Origin: Streptomyces sp. DI166
GTDB lineage: Bacteria; Actinomycetota; Actinomycetes; Streptomycetales; Streptomycetaceae
Length of the DNA: 64,000 nucleotides
Direction of reading: 5' to 3'
NCBI RefSeq assembly: GCF_900091315.1
Contig: NZ_FLSP01000042.1
Span: 1 to 64,000, forward strand
The position numbers and the translations under genes were made by a program. Under the pieces are notes generated by a model. The model searched no databases, had not been told where the DNA came from, and saw only the letters and a list, made by a program, of their open reading frames with translations. Of this stretch, positions 23,806 to 32,687 are shown in pieces; position 1 is the first letter of the stretch; every line of letters begins with the position of its first letter.

Positions 23806-25721
23806 GGAAACGTGGCCCCAGGAACTACACCCGGCTCACCCACCCGCTGGTGCGCGACTCCCGCGACGAGCCCTTCCGGCAGGCGAGCTGGCAGGAGGCC
23901 CTGGACCGGGCGGCGCGCGGCATCGCCCGCAACCGGGGCAAGTTCGGCATGTTCTCCTGCGCCCGCGCCACCAACGAGATGAACTACGTGGCGCAGAAGT
24001 TCGCCCGGGTCGTGATGGGCACCAACAACGTCGACTCCTGCAACCGGACCTGCCACGCGCCGAGCGTCGCCGGGCTGTCGGCGGCCTTCGGCTCCGGCGG
24101 CGGGACCTCGTCCTACGAGGAGATCGAGCACACCGACGTCATCGTGATGTGGGGCTCCAACGCCCGCTTCGCGCACCCGATCTTCTTCCAGCACGTCCTG
24201 AAGGGGATCAGGAACGGCGCCCGCATGTACGCCGTCGACCCGCGCCGCACCTCCACCGCCGAATGGGCGGAGAGCTGGCTCGGCCTGAACGTCGGCACCG
24301 ACATCCCCATGGCACACGCCGTCGGCCGCGAGATCATCCACGCGGGTCTGGTCAACGAGGCGTTCGTCGAGCGGGCGACCAGCGGATTCGAGGAGTACAA
24401 GGCCCTCGTCGAACCGTGGACCCTGTCCCTGGCCGAGAAGGTGACGGGCGTACCCGCCGCCGCCATCGGGGAGTTGGCGCACGCCTACGCCCGCGCCGAG
24501 CGCGCCCAGCTGTGCTGGACCCTCGGCATCACCGAGCACCACAACGGCACCGACAACGTCCGCGCGCTGATCAACCTCTCCCTGCTCACCGGCCATGTCG
24601 GCCGCTACGGCAGCGGACTTCAGCCCCTGCGCGGGCAGAACAACGTGCAGGGCGGCGGCGACATGGGCGCCATCCCCAACCGCCTCCCCGGCTTCCAGGA
24701 CATCCTCGACGCGGGCGTGCGGCACAAGTTCGAGTCCGCCTGGGACACCGTCATCCAGCCCCACTACGGCCTCAACCTCACCGAGATGTTCGAGGCGATG
24801 GAGGAGGGGACGCTCAGGGCCGTCTACTGCATCGGGGAGAACCCCGCCCAGTCCGAGGCCGACAGCGAACAGGCGGTGCGGCGGCTGAAGGCGCTCGACT
24901 TCCTCGTCGTCCAGGACATCTTCCTCACCAGAACGGCAGAGCTGGCCGATGTCGTCCTGCCCGCCACCGCCGGATGGGCCGAGACCGAGGGCACCACCAC
25001 CAACAGCGAACGGCGCGTCCAGCGGGTCCGGCGCGCCGTCGCCCCGCCCGGCGAGGCGCGCGAGGACATCGACATCATCTGCGAACTGGCCGCACGGCTC
25101 GGCCACGAGTGGAAGTACGCCGACGCCGAAGCGGTGTGGAACGAGCTGCGGTCGGTCTCGCCGGACCACTACGGAATGACCTACCCCCGCCTGGAGCGGC
25201 ACCAGGGCATCCAGTGGCCCTGCCCGAGCACGGACGAGCTCGAACCGCCCTATCTGCACGGCAGGTTGTGGGACCCGGACCCGGCGCGGCGGGGACGTCT
25301 CGCACCCTTCGGACTGGTCCGGCACGATCCGCCGGTCGACCTCACCGACGAGCGCTTCCCCATCCGGCTCACCACCGGACGCCGCCTCGACTCCTACAAC
25401 ACCGGGGTGCAGAGCGGCAGTTTCGCCTCGCCGCTCCGGCGCGGCGAGTTCATCGAGCTGTGCCCCGAGGACGCCGAGCGGTACGGCGTCGTCGTCGGCG
25501 AACGGGTCCAGGTGACCTCGCGGCGCGGATCGGTGGTCGCACCGGTGTGGATCGACACCGCGCTGCGCCCCGGCCTCGCCTTCATGACCATGCACTTCCC
25601 CGACGAGGTGGACACCAACTCCCTGACCATCGAGGCCAACTGCCCGATCGCCGGGACGGCGGAGTTCAAGGCGTCGGCGATCCGGATCGACAAGCTGCCC
25701 GTCGCGACCATCGTGAGGTGA
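23802..25721 (+). CDS. Formate dehydrogenase alpha, catalytic molybdopterin part lacking its N-terminal Fe-S domains
   Basis: A 639-residue Mo/W-bisPGD oxidoreductase. NNVDSCNRTCHAPSVAGL carries Cys84-His85, the metal-ligand Cys and neighbouring His of formate dehydrogenases (Sec in E. coli FdhF). VMWGSNARFAHPI, YAVDPRRTSTAEWA, LQPLRGQNNVQGGGDMGAIP and LADVVLPATAGWAETEGTTTNSERRVQ match FdsA/FdhF. The C-terminal beta-barrel includes TGRRLDSYNTGVQSG. Family alpha chains are near 950 residues and start with [2Fe-2S] and several [4Fe-4S] domains. Here those are missing and are encoded by the third gene of the operon (27544-28404), including the [4Fe-4S] subdomain that normally abuts this fold. 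No Tat leader is present, so it is cytoplasmic. It oxidises formate to CO2, passing electrons to the NAD-reducing subunit encoded next. Confidence 0.92.
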   Translation: MRKRGPRNYTRLTHPLVRDSRDEPFRQASWQEALDRAARGIARNRGKFGMFSCARATNEMNYVAQKFARVVMGTNNVDSCNRTCHAPSVAGLSAAFGSGGGTSSYEEIEHTDVIVMWGSNARFAHPIFFQHVLKGIRNGARMYAVDPRRTSTAEWAESWLGLNVGTDIPMAHAVGREIIHAGLVNEAFVERATSGFEEYKALVEPWTLSLAEKVTGVPAAAIGELAHAYARAERAQLCWTLGITEHHNGTDNVRALINLSLLTGHVGRYGSGLQPLRGQNNVQGGGDMGAIPNRLPGFQDILDAGVRHKFESAWDTVIQPHYGLNLTEMFEAMEEGTLRAVYCIGENPAQSEADSEQAVRRLKALDFLVVQDIFLTRTAELADVVLPATAGWAETEGTTTNSERRVQRVRRAVAPPGEAREDIDIICELAARLGHEWKYADAEAVWNELRSVSPDHYGMTYPRLERHQGIQWPCPSTDELEPPYLHGRLWDPDPARRGRLAPFGLVRHDPPVDLTDERFPIRLTTGRRLDSYNTGVQSGSFASPLRRGEFIELCPEDAERYGVVVGERVQVTSRRGSVVAPVWIDTALRPGLAFMTMHFPDEVDTNSLTIEANCPIAGTAEFKASAIRIDKLPVATIVR

Positions 25722-25726
25722 CGCAA

Positions 25727-27547
25727 GTGGACCTGCACTTCGGCGACAGCAAACCCACGGACGACGAACGGGCCGCCGTGGACGCCCTGTTGGGCCCGCC
25801 CGAGTCGTCCTGGGAGGGCGCCGACCGCAGCGACGCCGACCTCAGGTGGGCGCGCGGCGGCCGGGCCGCCCGCGACCGCAGGGACCTGCTGCTGCCGGGG
25901 CTGCACGCCATCAACGACCGCATCGGCTGGATCAGCGCCGGCGCCCTCGACTACCTGTGCAGACGCCTGACCGTGCCCCCGGCGGAGGCGTACGGCGTCG
26001 CCACCTTCTACGCCATGTTCTCCGTCCGGCCCCGCCCCTCGACCGTCCTGCACGTCTGCACCGACCTCGCCTGCACCGCGGCGGGCGCGGCCGACCTGTG
26101 CGCGGGGATCGAGGCGCGTCTCGGCCCCGGCATCCACCTTGAGCGCAGCCCCTGCCTCGGCCTGTGCGAACGCGCCCCGGCCGCCCTCACCGTCCGGGCG
26201 GGCGACCCCGTACGCACGGCCGTCTCGGCACCGGCCACCGTGCGCGACACCGTACTGGCCGCGACCGCCCCGGACTCGGCCCCCGAGGAACCGCCCCCGG
26301 CGACAGCGGTGCCCCAGGCCGGGAACCCCGGGCTCACCCTGCTGGCCCGGGTGGGAGTGGTGGACCCGGAAAGCCTGGACGACTACCGCGCCCACGGCGG
26401 CTACCGCGCCCTGCGCCGCGCCTTCGACCTGGGCCCGGCCGCCGTCATCCGCGAGGTGACCGACTCCGGTCTGGTCGGGCGCGGTGGCGCCGCCTTCCCC
26501 ACCGGCCGCAAATGGCAGGCCACGGCGTCCCAGCCCGACCACCCCCACTATCTCGTCTGCAACGCCGACGAATCCGAACCCGGCACCTTCAAGGACCGCG
26601 TGATCATGGAGGGCGACCCGTACTCCCTGGTCGAGGCGATGACCATCGCCGGGTACGCGACCGGCGCGCACCACGGCTACCTGTACCTGCGCGGCGAGTA
26701 CCCGCGCGCCCTGGCCCGCATGGAGCACGCCCTCACCCAGGCACGCGCGCGCGGACTGCTCGGGCCCGACGTCCTCGGCCAGGGCTACGCCTTCGACATC
26801 GAGATCCGGCGGGGCGCGGGCGCGTACATCTGCGGCGAGGAGACCGCCCTGTTCAACTCCATCGAGGGCTACCGGGGCGAGCCCCGCTCCAAGCCGCCGT
26901 TCCCGGTGGAGAAAGGGCTGTTCGGCAAGCCGACCGTGGAGAACAACGTCGAGACGCTCGTCAACGTACTGCCGATCCTGACGGGCGGGGCGCAGGCGTA
27001 CGCGGCCGTCGGAACGGAGGCGTCGACCGGGCCCAAGCTCTACTGCGTGTCGGGAAGTGTGGAGCGGCCAGGCGTCTACGAGTTCCCCTTCGGGGTGACG
27101 CTCGGGGACGTGCTCCGGGAGGCCGGGGTGCGGGACGGGCTGCGGGCGGTGCTGCTGGGGGGCGCGGCAGGGGGGTTCGTACGGGCCGACGAGCTCGACA
27201 TCCCCCTGACGTTCGAGGGAACGCGGGCGGCCGGGGCAACGGTCGGGTCCGGAGTGGTGATGGCTTTCGACAGCACTGTGCCACTGCCCCGGCTGCTGTT
27301 GCGCATCGCCGAGTTCTTCCGCGACGAGTCGTGCGGGCAGTGCGTGCCCTGCCGGGTCGGGACCGTACGGCAGGAAGAGGCGCTGCGGCGACTGGGCGAG
27401 GGCAGGGGGGCAGCTGCGGCGGCCGATGACATCGCCCTGCTGAGGGAGGTGGGGCGCGCGATGCGCGACGCCTCGATCTGCGGTCTGGGACAGACCGCCT
27501 GGAACGCCGTGGAATCCGCCATCGACCGACTGGGGGCCTACGAATGA
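25727..27547 (+). CDS. Formate dehydrogenase NAD-reducing subunit, FdsG-FdsB (NuoE-NuoF) fusion
   Basis: A 606-residue fusion starting at the GTG at 25727, with GAGGTGA just upstream. The N-terminal NuoE-like domain (about 1-155) has a thioredoxin-fold [2Fe-2S] site, HVCTDLACTAAG and SPCLGLCERAP (C-x4-C and C-x3-C). A Pro/Ala-rich linker (about 165-205) leads to the NuoF-like domain. That domain has GLVGRGGAAFPTGRKW (NAD/FMN loop), CNADESEPGTFKDR, GAGAYICGEETALFNSIEG, and the [4Fe-4S] motif ESCGQCVPCRVGT with a distal Cys in SICGLGQ. It receives electrons from the Fe-S relay and reduces NAD, as in soluble FDHs. It overlaps the next gene by ATGA. E and F are separate genes in many bacteria. 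Confidence 0.93.
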   Translation: MDLHFGDSKPTDDERAAVDALLGPPESSWEGADRSDADLRWARGGRAARDRRDLLLPGLHAINDRIGWISAGALDYLCRRLTVPPAEAYGVATFYAMFSVRPRPSTVLHVCTDLACTAAGAADLCAGIEARLGPGIHLERSPCLGLCERAPAALTVRAGDPVRTAVSAPATVRDTVLAATAPDSAPEEPPPATAVPQAGNPGLTLLARVGVVDPESLDDYRAHGGYRALRRAFDLGPAAVIREVTDSGLVGRGGAAFPTGRKWQATASQPDHPHYLVCNADESEPGTFKDRVIMEGDPYSLVEAMTIAGYATGAHHGYLYLRGEYPRALARMEHALTQARARGLLGPDVLGQGYAFDIEIRRGAGAYICGEETALFNSIEGYRGEPRSKPPFPVEKGLFGKPTVENNVETLVNVLPILTGGAQAYAAVGTEASTGPKLYCVSGSVERPGVYEFPFGVTLGDVLREAGVRDGLRAVLLGGAAGGFVRADELDIPLTFEGTRAAGATVGSGVVMAFDSTVPLPRLLLRIAEFFRDESCGQCVPCRVGTVRQEEALRRLGEGRGAAAAADDIALLREVGRAMRDASICGLGQTAWNAVESAIDRLGAYE

Positions 27548-28404
27548 CCACTACCGCGCTGGGGATTCCCCGCCGTCTGCTGGAGTTCACCATCGACGGG
27601 GAGCCGGTGCGGGCTCCCGAGGGCTCCACGATCCTCGACGCCTGCCGGGCCGCGGGGACGGACGTCCCGACCCTGTGCGAGGGGGACACGCTGCGGCCCA
27701 GGAACGCCTGCCGGGTGTGTGTCGTGGAGGTCGAGGGGTCCCGCACCCTGGTTCCCGCCTGCTCCCGGAAGGCCGAGGGCGGCATGGAGGTGCGCACCGG
27801 GACCGAGCGGGTGCGGCACAGCCGGAAGATCGTCCTGGAACTGCTCGCCTCGTCGGTCGACTTGTCGACCACCCCCAGGGTGCGCGAGTGGATCAAGGAG
27901 TACGGGGCCGAGCCGGGGCGGTTCGGGGCCGATGCGGGGCGGGTGAACGAGGCACCGAGGGTTGACAACGATCTTTATGTCCGGGACTACGGCAAGTGCA
28001 TCCTCTGCTACAAGTGCGTCGACGCGTGCGGGGACCAGTGGCAGAACAGCTTCGCGATCTCGGTCGCCGGGCGGGGGTTCGATGCGCGGATCGCCGTGGA
28101 GCACGACGCTCCGCTGACCGAGTCGGCGTGTGTGTACTGCGGCAACTGCATCGAGGTCTGCCCGACCGGGGCCCTCTCCTTCAAGTCCGAGTTCGACATG
28201 CGCGCCGCCGGCACCTGGGACGAGGACCGGCAGACCGAGACGACCACGGTGTGCGCGTACTGCGGAGTGGGCTGCAACCTCACTCTCCACGTGCAGGACA
28301 ATGAGATCGTGAAGGTCACCTCGCCGCACGACAACCCGGTGACCCACGGCAATCTGTGCATCAAGGGTCGCTTCGGCTACCAGCACGTCCAGAACCGGAA
28401 CTGA
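27544..28404 (+). CDS. Formate dehydrogenase alpha, detached N-terminal iron-sulfur part
   Basis: A 286-residue ferredoxin-like chain carrying what is normally the N-terminus of FdsA/NuoG-type proteins. A [2Fe-2S] domain uses Cys45, 56, 59 and 73. Two [4Fe-4S] clusters follow: C152-x2-C155-x2-C158-x3-C162 and C196-x2-C199-x2-C202-x3-C206. Residues 237-272 (TVCAYCGVGCNLTLHV to HGNLCIKGR) form the [4Fe-4S] subdomain with C237-x2-C240-x3-C244-x27-C272 that in other enzymes is continuous with the molybdopterin fold. The chain stops right after it, at QHVQNRN. Together with the 639-residue catalytic chain it rebuilds a full alpha subunit of about 925 residues, but the genes are in reverse order. 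It relays electrons between the Mo centre and the NAD-reducing subunit. Confidence 0.92.
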   Translation: MTTTALGIPRRLLEFTIDGEPVRAPEGSTILDACRAAGTDVPTLCEGDTLRPRNACRVCVVEVEGSRTLVPACSRKAEGGMEVRTGTERVRHSRKIVLELLASSVDLSTTPRVREWIKEYGAEPGRFGADAGRVNEAPRVDNDLYVRDYGKCILCYKCVDACGDQWQNSFAISVAGRGFDARIAVEHDAPLTESACVYCGNCIEVCPTGALSFKSEFDMRAAGTWDEDRQTETTTVCAYCGVGCNLTLHVQDNEIVKVTSPHDNPVTHGNLCIKGRFGYQHVQNRN

Positions 28405-28421
28405 TCGGGGCTGATCGGGAC

Positions 28422-29270
28422 ATGGGACGAGTCACCGAACGACGCAAGGTGCTGCGCATCCGGGACGGCGCGGTCTCCAGCCGACCGGACACCCTCGTCG
28501 CCGAGGAGCCCCTGGAGATCCGGCTGAACGGCAAGCCCCTCGCGATCACGATGCGGACGCCGGGCGACGACTTCGCGCTGGCGGCCGGGTTCCTGGTCAG
28601 CGAGGGGGTGCTGGCCGAGCAGGGGGATCTGCGGAACATCGTCTACTGCGCGGGGGCCACGGCGGACGGGTCCAACACGTACAACGTGGTCGATGTGCAG
28701 ACCTCGGGTGGTGTCGTCATTCCGGACATCACTCTTGAGCGGAACGTCTACACGACGTCTTCGTGCGGGTTGTGCGGCAAGGCCAGCCTTGACGCGGTAC
28801 GGACCACCGCGCGGTGGCCCATCGCCGACACTCCCCCGGTGCGCGTGGACGCCGAGGTGCTGGCGAGCCTGCCGGACCGGCTGCGGGCCGCGCAGCGGGT
28901 CTTCGACCGGACCGGTGGACTGCACGCGGCCGCCCTGTTCTCCGAGGACGGGGAGCTGCTCGACATACGGGAGGACGTGGGGCGGCACAACGCGGTCGAC
29001 AAGCTGGTGGGACGGGCCCTGCAGAACGGGGACCTGCCCCTGTCACGGACGGTGCTGCTGGTCTCCGGGCGGGCGTCCTTCGAGCTCGTGCAGAAGGCGG
29101 TGATGGCGGGAATTCCGGTACTGGCGGCCGTGTCGGCGCCGTCGTCGCTGGCCGTGGACCTGGCCGCGGAGGCCGGGCTGACCCTGGTGGGGTTCCTGCG
29201 GGGCAGCTCCATGAACGTGTACGCGGGTGAGGACCGGGTTGCCCTTCCGGCAGCGGCGGGACGGGGCTGA
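28422..29270 (+). CDS. fdhD: Formate dehydrogenase accessory sulfurtransferase FdhD
   Basis: A 282-residue cytoplasmic FdhD. The key CxxC loop is SSCGLCGKAS, with Cys115 and Cys118, which receives sulfur from a cysteine desulfurase and sulfurates the Mo cofactor. Other conserved parts are EEPLEIRLNGKPLAITMRTPGDDFALAAGFL, GGLHAAALFSEDGELLDIREDVGRHNAVDKLVG and SGRASFELVQKA. It starts 17 nt after the Fe-S subunit stop and closes the operon before a hairpin. FdhD is required for activity of Mo formate dehydrogenases, which supports assignment of the preceding genes as a true formate dehydrogenase rather than a nitrate reductase. Confidence 0.96.
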   Translation: MGRVTERRKVLRIRDGAVSSRPDTLVAEEPLEIRLNGKPLAITMRTPGDDFALAAGFLVSEGVLAEQGDLRNIVYCAGATADGSNTYNVVDVQTSGGVVIPDITLERNVYTTSSCGLCGKASLDAVRTTARWPIADTPPVRVDAEVLASLPDRLRAAQRVFDRTGGLHAAALFSEDGELLDIREDVGRHNAVDKLVGRALQNGDLPLSRTVLLVSGRASFELVQKAVMAGIPVLAAVSAPSSLAVDLAAEAGLTLVGFLRGSSMNVYAGEDRVALPAAAGRG

Positions 29271-29302
29271 GGGTTCTCCTCGCGGCGCGACGGCTGGGCC
29301 CC

Positions 29303-29321
29303 GGGGGCGGGGAGCGCCCCC
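29303..29321 (+). terminator. Hairpin terminator after fdhD
   Basis: The stem GGGGGCG/CGCCCCC has a 5-nt loop and lies 33 nt after the fdhD stop. A T-run (GTTTTTTG) follows about 20 nt later. It probably ends the formate dehydrogenase transcript. Confidence 0.6.
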
Positions 29322-29499
29322 TGCGTCACCGGGGTCGGGCTGTTTTTTGTCTGAGGGGGCCTGTGTTGTTTACACGCCGCCTCAGTGATGTTGGGTCGGT
29401 CGCCTGCGGGGCGCCTCATGCCTCCGGTTCCCTCCCGGCCGGTGGCCGGGGTTCAGGCGCCCTTGGTTGGCAGGCCGGCGTTCGATAGCGTGCGTCGGC

Positions 29500-30717
29500 A
29501 TGCCCCGTATCGGTGTTGCTGGACGGTGGGCCTGGGTCAGTTTTCTGGTGGTCCTGGGGCTTGGGGCTGTCCTGCTCACCCGGCTGCCCGCAGACCGTGG
29601 CGGAGGCGATGACTGTTCCGGCCGTACCGTTCGGTCCTGGGGTGCCCACTCGTCGTTGAACTCCGAGTTCTCCCGGTACGGCGATGACGCCTCCCGTGCC
29701 GACGACTGGACCGGGGGTGACGGCACCCACTCGGTGCGGTTGCCGGACGGGCGGGTGCTGTGGTTGTTCTCGGACACGTACTTGGGGCAGGTGTACGGGC
29801 CGCCCAATCCGTTCGGCGAGTCCTACGCCTGGCGTGACACCTCCGCGCCGATGGTGCGCAACTCGGCGGTGGTGATGCGGGACGGGCGGCTGGAGAGCAC
29901 GCTGCCCGCTCCTCTGTTCGCCGATCCGGCGCCCGGACAGTGGCGCTGGCCCGTCGCCGCTCGGGTGGAGCCCCGGCGGCCGGGGGCGGAGGAGCAAGTG
30001 CTGCGGGTGGTGTTGTGGGTGCGGGCGGCTGGGCAGGCTCCGTGGATCTACGGGGTGCCTACCGCCACCGAGGTCGCCACGCTGTCGTTGCCGGATCTGC
30101 GCGTGGAATCGACGGTGACGGTGTTCGACCAGCGGCTTGTCGCCGATCCGTCGCGGCGTGTGCTGTTCGGGACGACGCTGGTGGAGGAGAGCGGCTGGAC
30201 GTATGTGTTCGGTGGCGATGATCGGCAGGCGGTGTCGCGGCCGGTCTCGCGGGCCTATGTCGCGCGGGTGCCGGAGGGCGGGCTGGCCGATCCCGCGGCC
30301 TGGGAGTACTGGGACGGGGAGGAGTGGGCGGCTGGGGTTCGGCCTCGGACCGTGCTCGGGGACGGGGGGCGGAGGGGGGTGGGGAGTGCCTTTTCCGTTG
30401 TGCGGGACGGGGGCACGTATGTGCTGTTCAGCATGGCCGGCGGTGGGGAAGGGCTCACGACCGTGACCTCCTACTGGGCCTGTTCGCCGACAGGGCCCTG
30501 GCACGGGCCCACCAAGGACTTCCGGCCCGATCTGCCCGACGGGAACGTGGCCGCGTACAACCCGCAGGTGCATCCGGAGCTGAGCGGGGGCGGGCGGCTG
30601 GTGCTCAGCTACGACGTGAACTGGCTGGAGACGAACGGCGCCGCGGCGCAGCTCAGCCGGAACGTGTCCCTGTACCGACCGCGATTCGTGACGCTGCGGC
30701 TGGGTCCTGTGCGGTGA
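29500..30717 (+). CDS. Membrane-anchored DUF4185-type beta-propeller protein
   Basis: A 405-residue protein from the ATG at 29500. An N-terminal signal anchor (WAWVSFLVVLGLGAVLLT, residues about 9-26) leaves the rest outside. The body resembles DUF4185/glycosidase-like five-bladed propellers: DGTHSVRLPDGRVLWLFSDTYLG, WIYGVPTATEV, GWTYVFGG, RAYVARVPEGGLADPAAWEYWDG, YVLFSMAGGG, and NPQVHPELSGGGRLVLSYDVNW. No catalytic residue is certain. It is separated from fdhD by a terminator and about 230 nt, so it is probably its own unit. Its 3' end overlaps the convergent symporter gene by 65 nt. A carbohydrate-related surface role is only a guess. Confidence 0.75.
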   Translation: MPRIGVAGRWAWVSFLVVLGLGAVLLTRLPADRGGGDDCSGRTVRSWGAHSSLNSEFSRYGDDASRADDWTGGDGTHSVRLPDGRVLWLFSDTYLGQVYGPPNPFGESYAWRDTSAPMVRNSAVVMRDGRLESTLPAPLFADPAPGQWRWPVAARVEPRRPGAEEQVLRVVLWVRAAGQAPWIYGVPTATEVATLSLPDLRVESTVTVFDQRLVADPSRRVLFGTTLVEESGWTYVFGGDDRQAVSRPVSRAYVARVPEGGLADPAAWEYWDGEEWAAGVRPRTVLGDGGRRGVGSAFSVVRDGGTYVLFSMAGGGEGLTTVTSYWACSPTGPWHGPTKDFRPDLPDGNVAAYNPQVHPELSGGGRLVLSYDVNWLETNGAAAQLSRNVSLYRPRFVTLRLGPVR

Positions 30718-31687
30718 CCTCGGGGTCGCGGGCGCGGCGCTTGGCGATGACCGCGCAGACCATGAGCTGCATCTGGTGGAAGAGCATCAGCGGGAGGACG
30801 GCGAGGGAGGCCTGGGCGCCGAAGAGGACTCCGGCCATGGGGAGGCCCGCGGCCAGGGACTTCTTGGAGCCGGCGAACTGGATGGCGATCCGGTCCTCGC
30901 GGTCGAAGCGCAGGGCCTTGGCTCCGTACCAGGTCAGAGCGAGCATCGCCGCCAGGAGGACGGCTTCCACGCCCAGCAGTGCGGCCAGCCGTGCCGGGCT
31001 GACCCGGCTCCAGACGCCCGCGACCATGCCCTCGCTGAAGGCCGTGTAGACGACCAGGAGTATGGAGCCCCGGTCGACGAGGCTCAGGATCTTCTTGTGG
31101 CGCTGGACGAAGGTGCCGATCCAGGGGCGCAGAAGCTGGCCGGCCAGGAACGGGACCAGCAGTTGCAGCACGATCTTCAGCAGGGTGTCGCCGGAGAAGC
31201 CACCGCCGGTGCTCCCCAGCAGGCTTGCCGCGAGGAGCGGGGTGGCGACGATGCCGACCAGGGACGAGAAGGAGCCCGCGCAGATGGCCGCGGGCACGTT
31301 GCCGCGGGCGATGGAGGTGAAGGCGATCGAGGACTGGACGGTCGAGGGCACCAGGGTGAGGAACAGCAGGCCCTGGTAGAGGGGGTCCGTGAGGACTGCG
31401 GGGACCGTGACCCGGGCGGCCAGACCGAGCAGGGGGAAGACGAGGAAGGTGCAGGCCAGGATGGTGATGTGCAGGCGCCAGTGGCGCAGGCCGTCCAGGG
31501 CCTCGCGGGTGGAGAGGCGGGCTCCGTAGAGGAAGAACAGCAGGGCGATGGCCGCTGTGGAAGCGCCGGAGGCCACGTCGGCGCCCGTGCCGCGGGCCGG
31601 GATCAGTGCCGCGAGGCCCACCGTCCCGAGCAGGAGCAGCAGGTACGGGTCGATCGGCATGCGACGCGGCCAGCGCAGGCGTTTCAC
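30653..31687 (-). CDS. Bile acid:sodium symporter (BASS/SBF-like) family transporter
   Basis: A 344-residue membrane protein with about 9-10 hydrophobic segments (LLLLLGTVGLAALIPA, ALLFFLYGARLSTREAL, ITILACTFLVFPLLGLAARV). The family hallmarks FLTLVPSTVQSSIAFTSIARGNVPAAI and QFAGSKKSLAAGLPMAGVLF mark the crossed helices that bind sodium. This is the SBF-like branch, to which E. coli YfeH belongs. The divergent LysR gene starts 133 nt away, the same arrangement as yfeR-yfeH, so that regulator is the likely controller. Its 3' end overlaps the convergent DUF4185 gene by 65 nt. The substrate is probably an organic anion but is not predictable. Confidence 0.88.
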   Translation of the reverse strand: MKRLRWPRRMPIDPYLLLLLGTVGLAALIPARGTGADVASGASTAAIALLFFLYGARLSTREALDGLRHWRLHITILACTFLVFPLLGLAARVTVPAVLTDPLYQGLLFLTLVPSTVQSSIAFTSIARGNVPAAICAGSFSSLVGIVATPLLAASLLGSTGGGFSGDTLLKIVLQLLVPFLAGQLLRPWIGTFVQRHKKILSLVDRGSILLVVYTAFSEGMVAGVWSRVSPARLAALLGVEAVLLAAMLALTWYGAKALRFDREDRIAIQFAGSKKSLAAGLPMAGVLFGAQASLAVLPLMLFHQMQLMVCAVIAKRRARDPEVTAQDPAAASRIAVGTGTRSG

Positions 31688-31791
31688 TGTGCTCCACTAC
31701 TTCACTTGCGGGCGGTTCCGGGGCACGGGCGTGCCCTCTCCATCGTCCTCCGTCGCACGTTGATCGGGAATCCCGTATACCGCTCTGACTG

Positions 31792-31810
31792 CTATCGCGT
31801 ACGGCGATAG
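31792..31810 (+). promoter_or_regulatory. Palindromic candidate LysR-type operator
   Basis: CTATCGC-GTACG-GCGATAG is a perfect 7-bp inverted repeat with a 5-nt centre and contains ATC-N9-GAT, fitting the LysR T-N11-A pattern. It ends 10 nt before the LysR GTG start and about 105 nt upstream of the divergent symporter gene, so occupancy would directly affect regulator synthesis. Confidence 0.55.
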
Positions 31811-31819
31811 CCTGGGGGT

Positions 31820-32683
31820 GTGTACGAGCCCTCTCATCTGCGGACCTTCCTGGCCGTCGCCCAGACGCTGAGCTTCACGCAGGCGGCGCGGCGGCTGGGG
31901 TTGCGGCAGTCGACGGTCAGCCAGCATGTGCGGCGGCTGGAGGACGCGACGGGGCGGCAGCTGTTCGCGCGGGACACGCACTCCGTGGAGCTGACCGAGG
32001 ACGGCGAGGCGATGCTGGGGTTCGCGCGGCGGATCCTGGAGGTGCACGAGCAGGCGGCGGCGTTCTTCACGGGGACCCGGCTGCGGGGGCGGCTGCGGTT
32101 CGGGGCCTCGGAGGACTTCGTACTGACCCGGCTGCCGGAGATCCTGGAGGGCTTTCGGTACGAGCATCCCGAGGTCGACCTGGAGCTGACCGTGGAGCTG
32201 TCGGGGGCGCTGCACGAGCAGTTGGCCGCCGGGAAGCTCGATCTGGTGCTGGCCAAGCGGCGGCCCGAGGATCCGCGGGGTGAGCCGGTGTGGAGCGACC
32301 GGCTGGTGTGGATCGGGGCGGAGCGGCTGCGGCTGGAGGTGGACCGGCCGGTGCCGCTCATCGTGTATCCGCCGCCGGGGATCACCCGGGCCCGGGCGCT
32401 GGAGGCGCTGGAGCGGCAGGGGCGGGAGTGGCGCATCGTGTGCACCAGCGGGAGTCTGAATGGCTTGATCGCGGCGGCTCGGGCGGGGCTGGGTGTGATG
32501 GCGCACACCCGGGGGCTGATTCCGCCGGGGCTGGTGCGGATGCCCGAGCGGGCAGGGCTGCCGGAGCTGGGGCGGGTGGACTTCGTGCTGGTGCACGGCG
32601 CGCGGCGGACGGCGGCGAAGGGGGCGGCGGACGCGCTGGCCGCGGCGATTCTGGCGGGCGGGGAGCGGCTGCACCGGCGTTGA
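31820..32683 (+). CDS. LysR-family transcriptional regulator
   Basis: A 287-residue regulator beginning with GTG. The N-terminal winged helix-turn-helix is YEPSHLRTFLAVAQTLSFTQAARRLGLRQSTVSQHVRRLEDATG, continuing LFARDTHSVELTEDGEAM. The effector domain starts near residue 90 (GRLRFGASEDFVLTRLPEIL). It is divergent from the SBF-like transporter gene with a shared 132-nt promoter region containing a perfect palindrome. By analogy with YfeR it likely represses or activates the transporter in response to the transported solute or ionic conditions. The effector is not known. Confidence 0.94.
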   Translation: MYEPSHLRTFLAVAQTLSFTQAARRLGLRQSTVSQHVRRLEDATGRQLFARDTHSVELTEDGEAMLGFARRILEVHEQAAAFFTGTRLRGRLRFGASEDFVLTRLPEILEGFRYEHPEVDLELTVELSGALHEQLAAGKLDLVLAKRRPEDPRGEPVWSDRLVWIGAERLRLEVDRPVPLIVYPPPGITRARALEALERQGREWRIVCTSGSLNGLIAAARAGLGVMAHTRGLIPPGLVRMPERAGLPELGRVDFVLVHGARRTAAKGAADALAAAILAGGERLHRR

Positions 32684-32687
32684 GCGG

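Noticed and set aside
23802-25721. Possible selenocysteine formate dehydrogenase
   Set aside because: The active-site codon encodes Cys84; there is no in-frame TGA at that position.
25727-27547. Possible respiratory complex I genes (NuoE/NuoF)
   Set aside because: They are fused, lie between formate dehydrogenase parts and are followed by fdhD, with no other nuo genes, so they form the NAD-reducing part of formate dehydrogenase.
30653-30717. Possible frameshift or misassembly at the DUF4185/symporter overlap
   Set aside because: Both proteins end with plausible family C-termini, and short convergent overlaps are common in such genomes.
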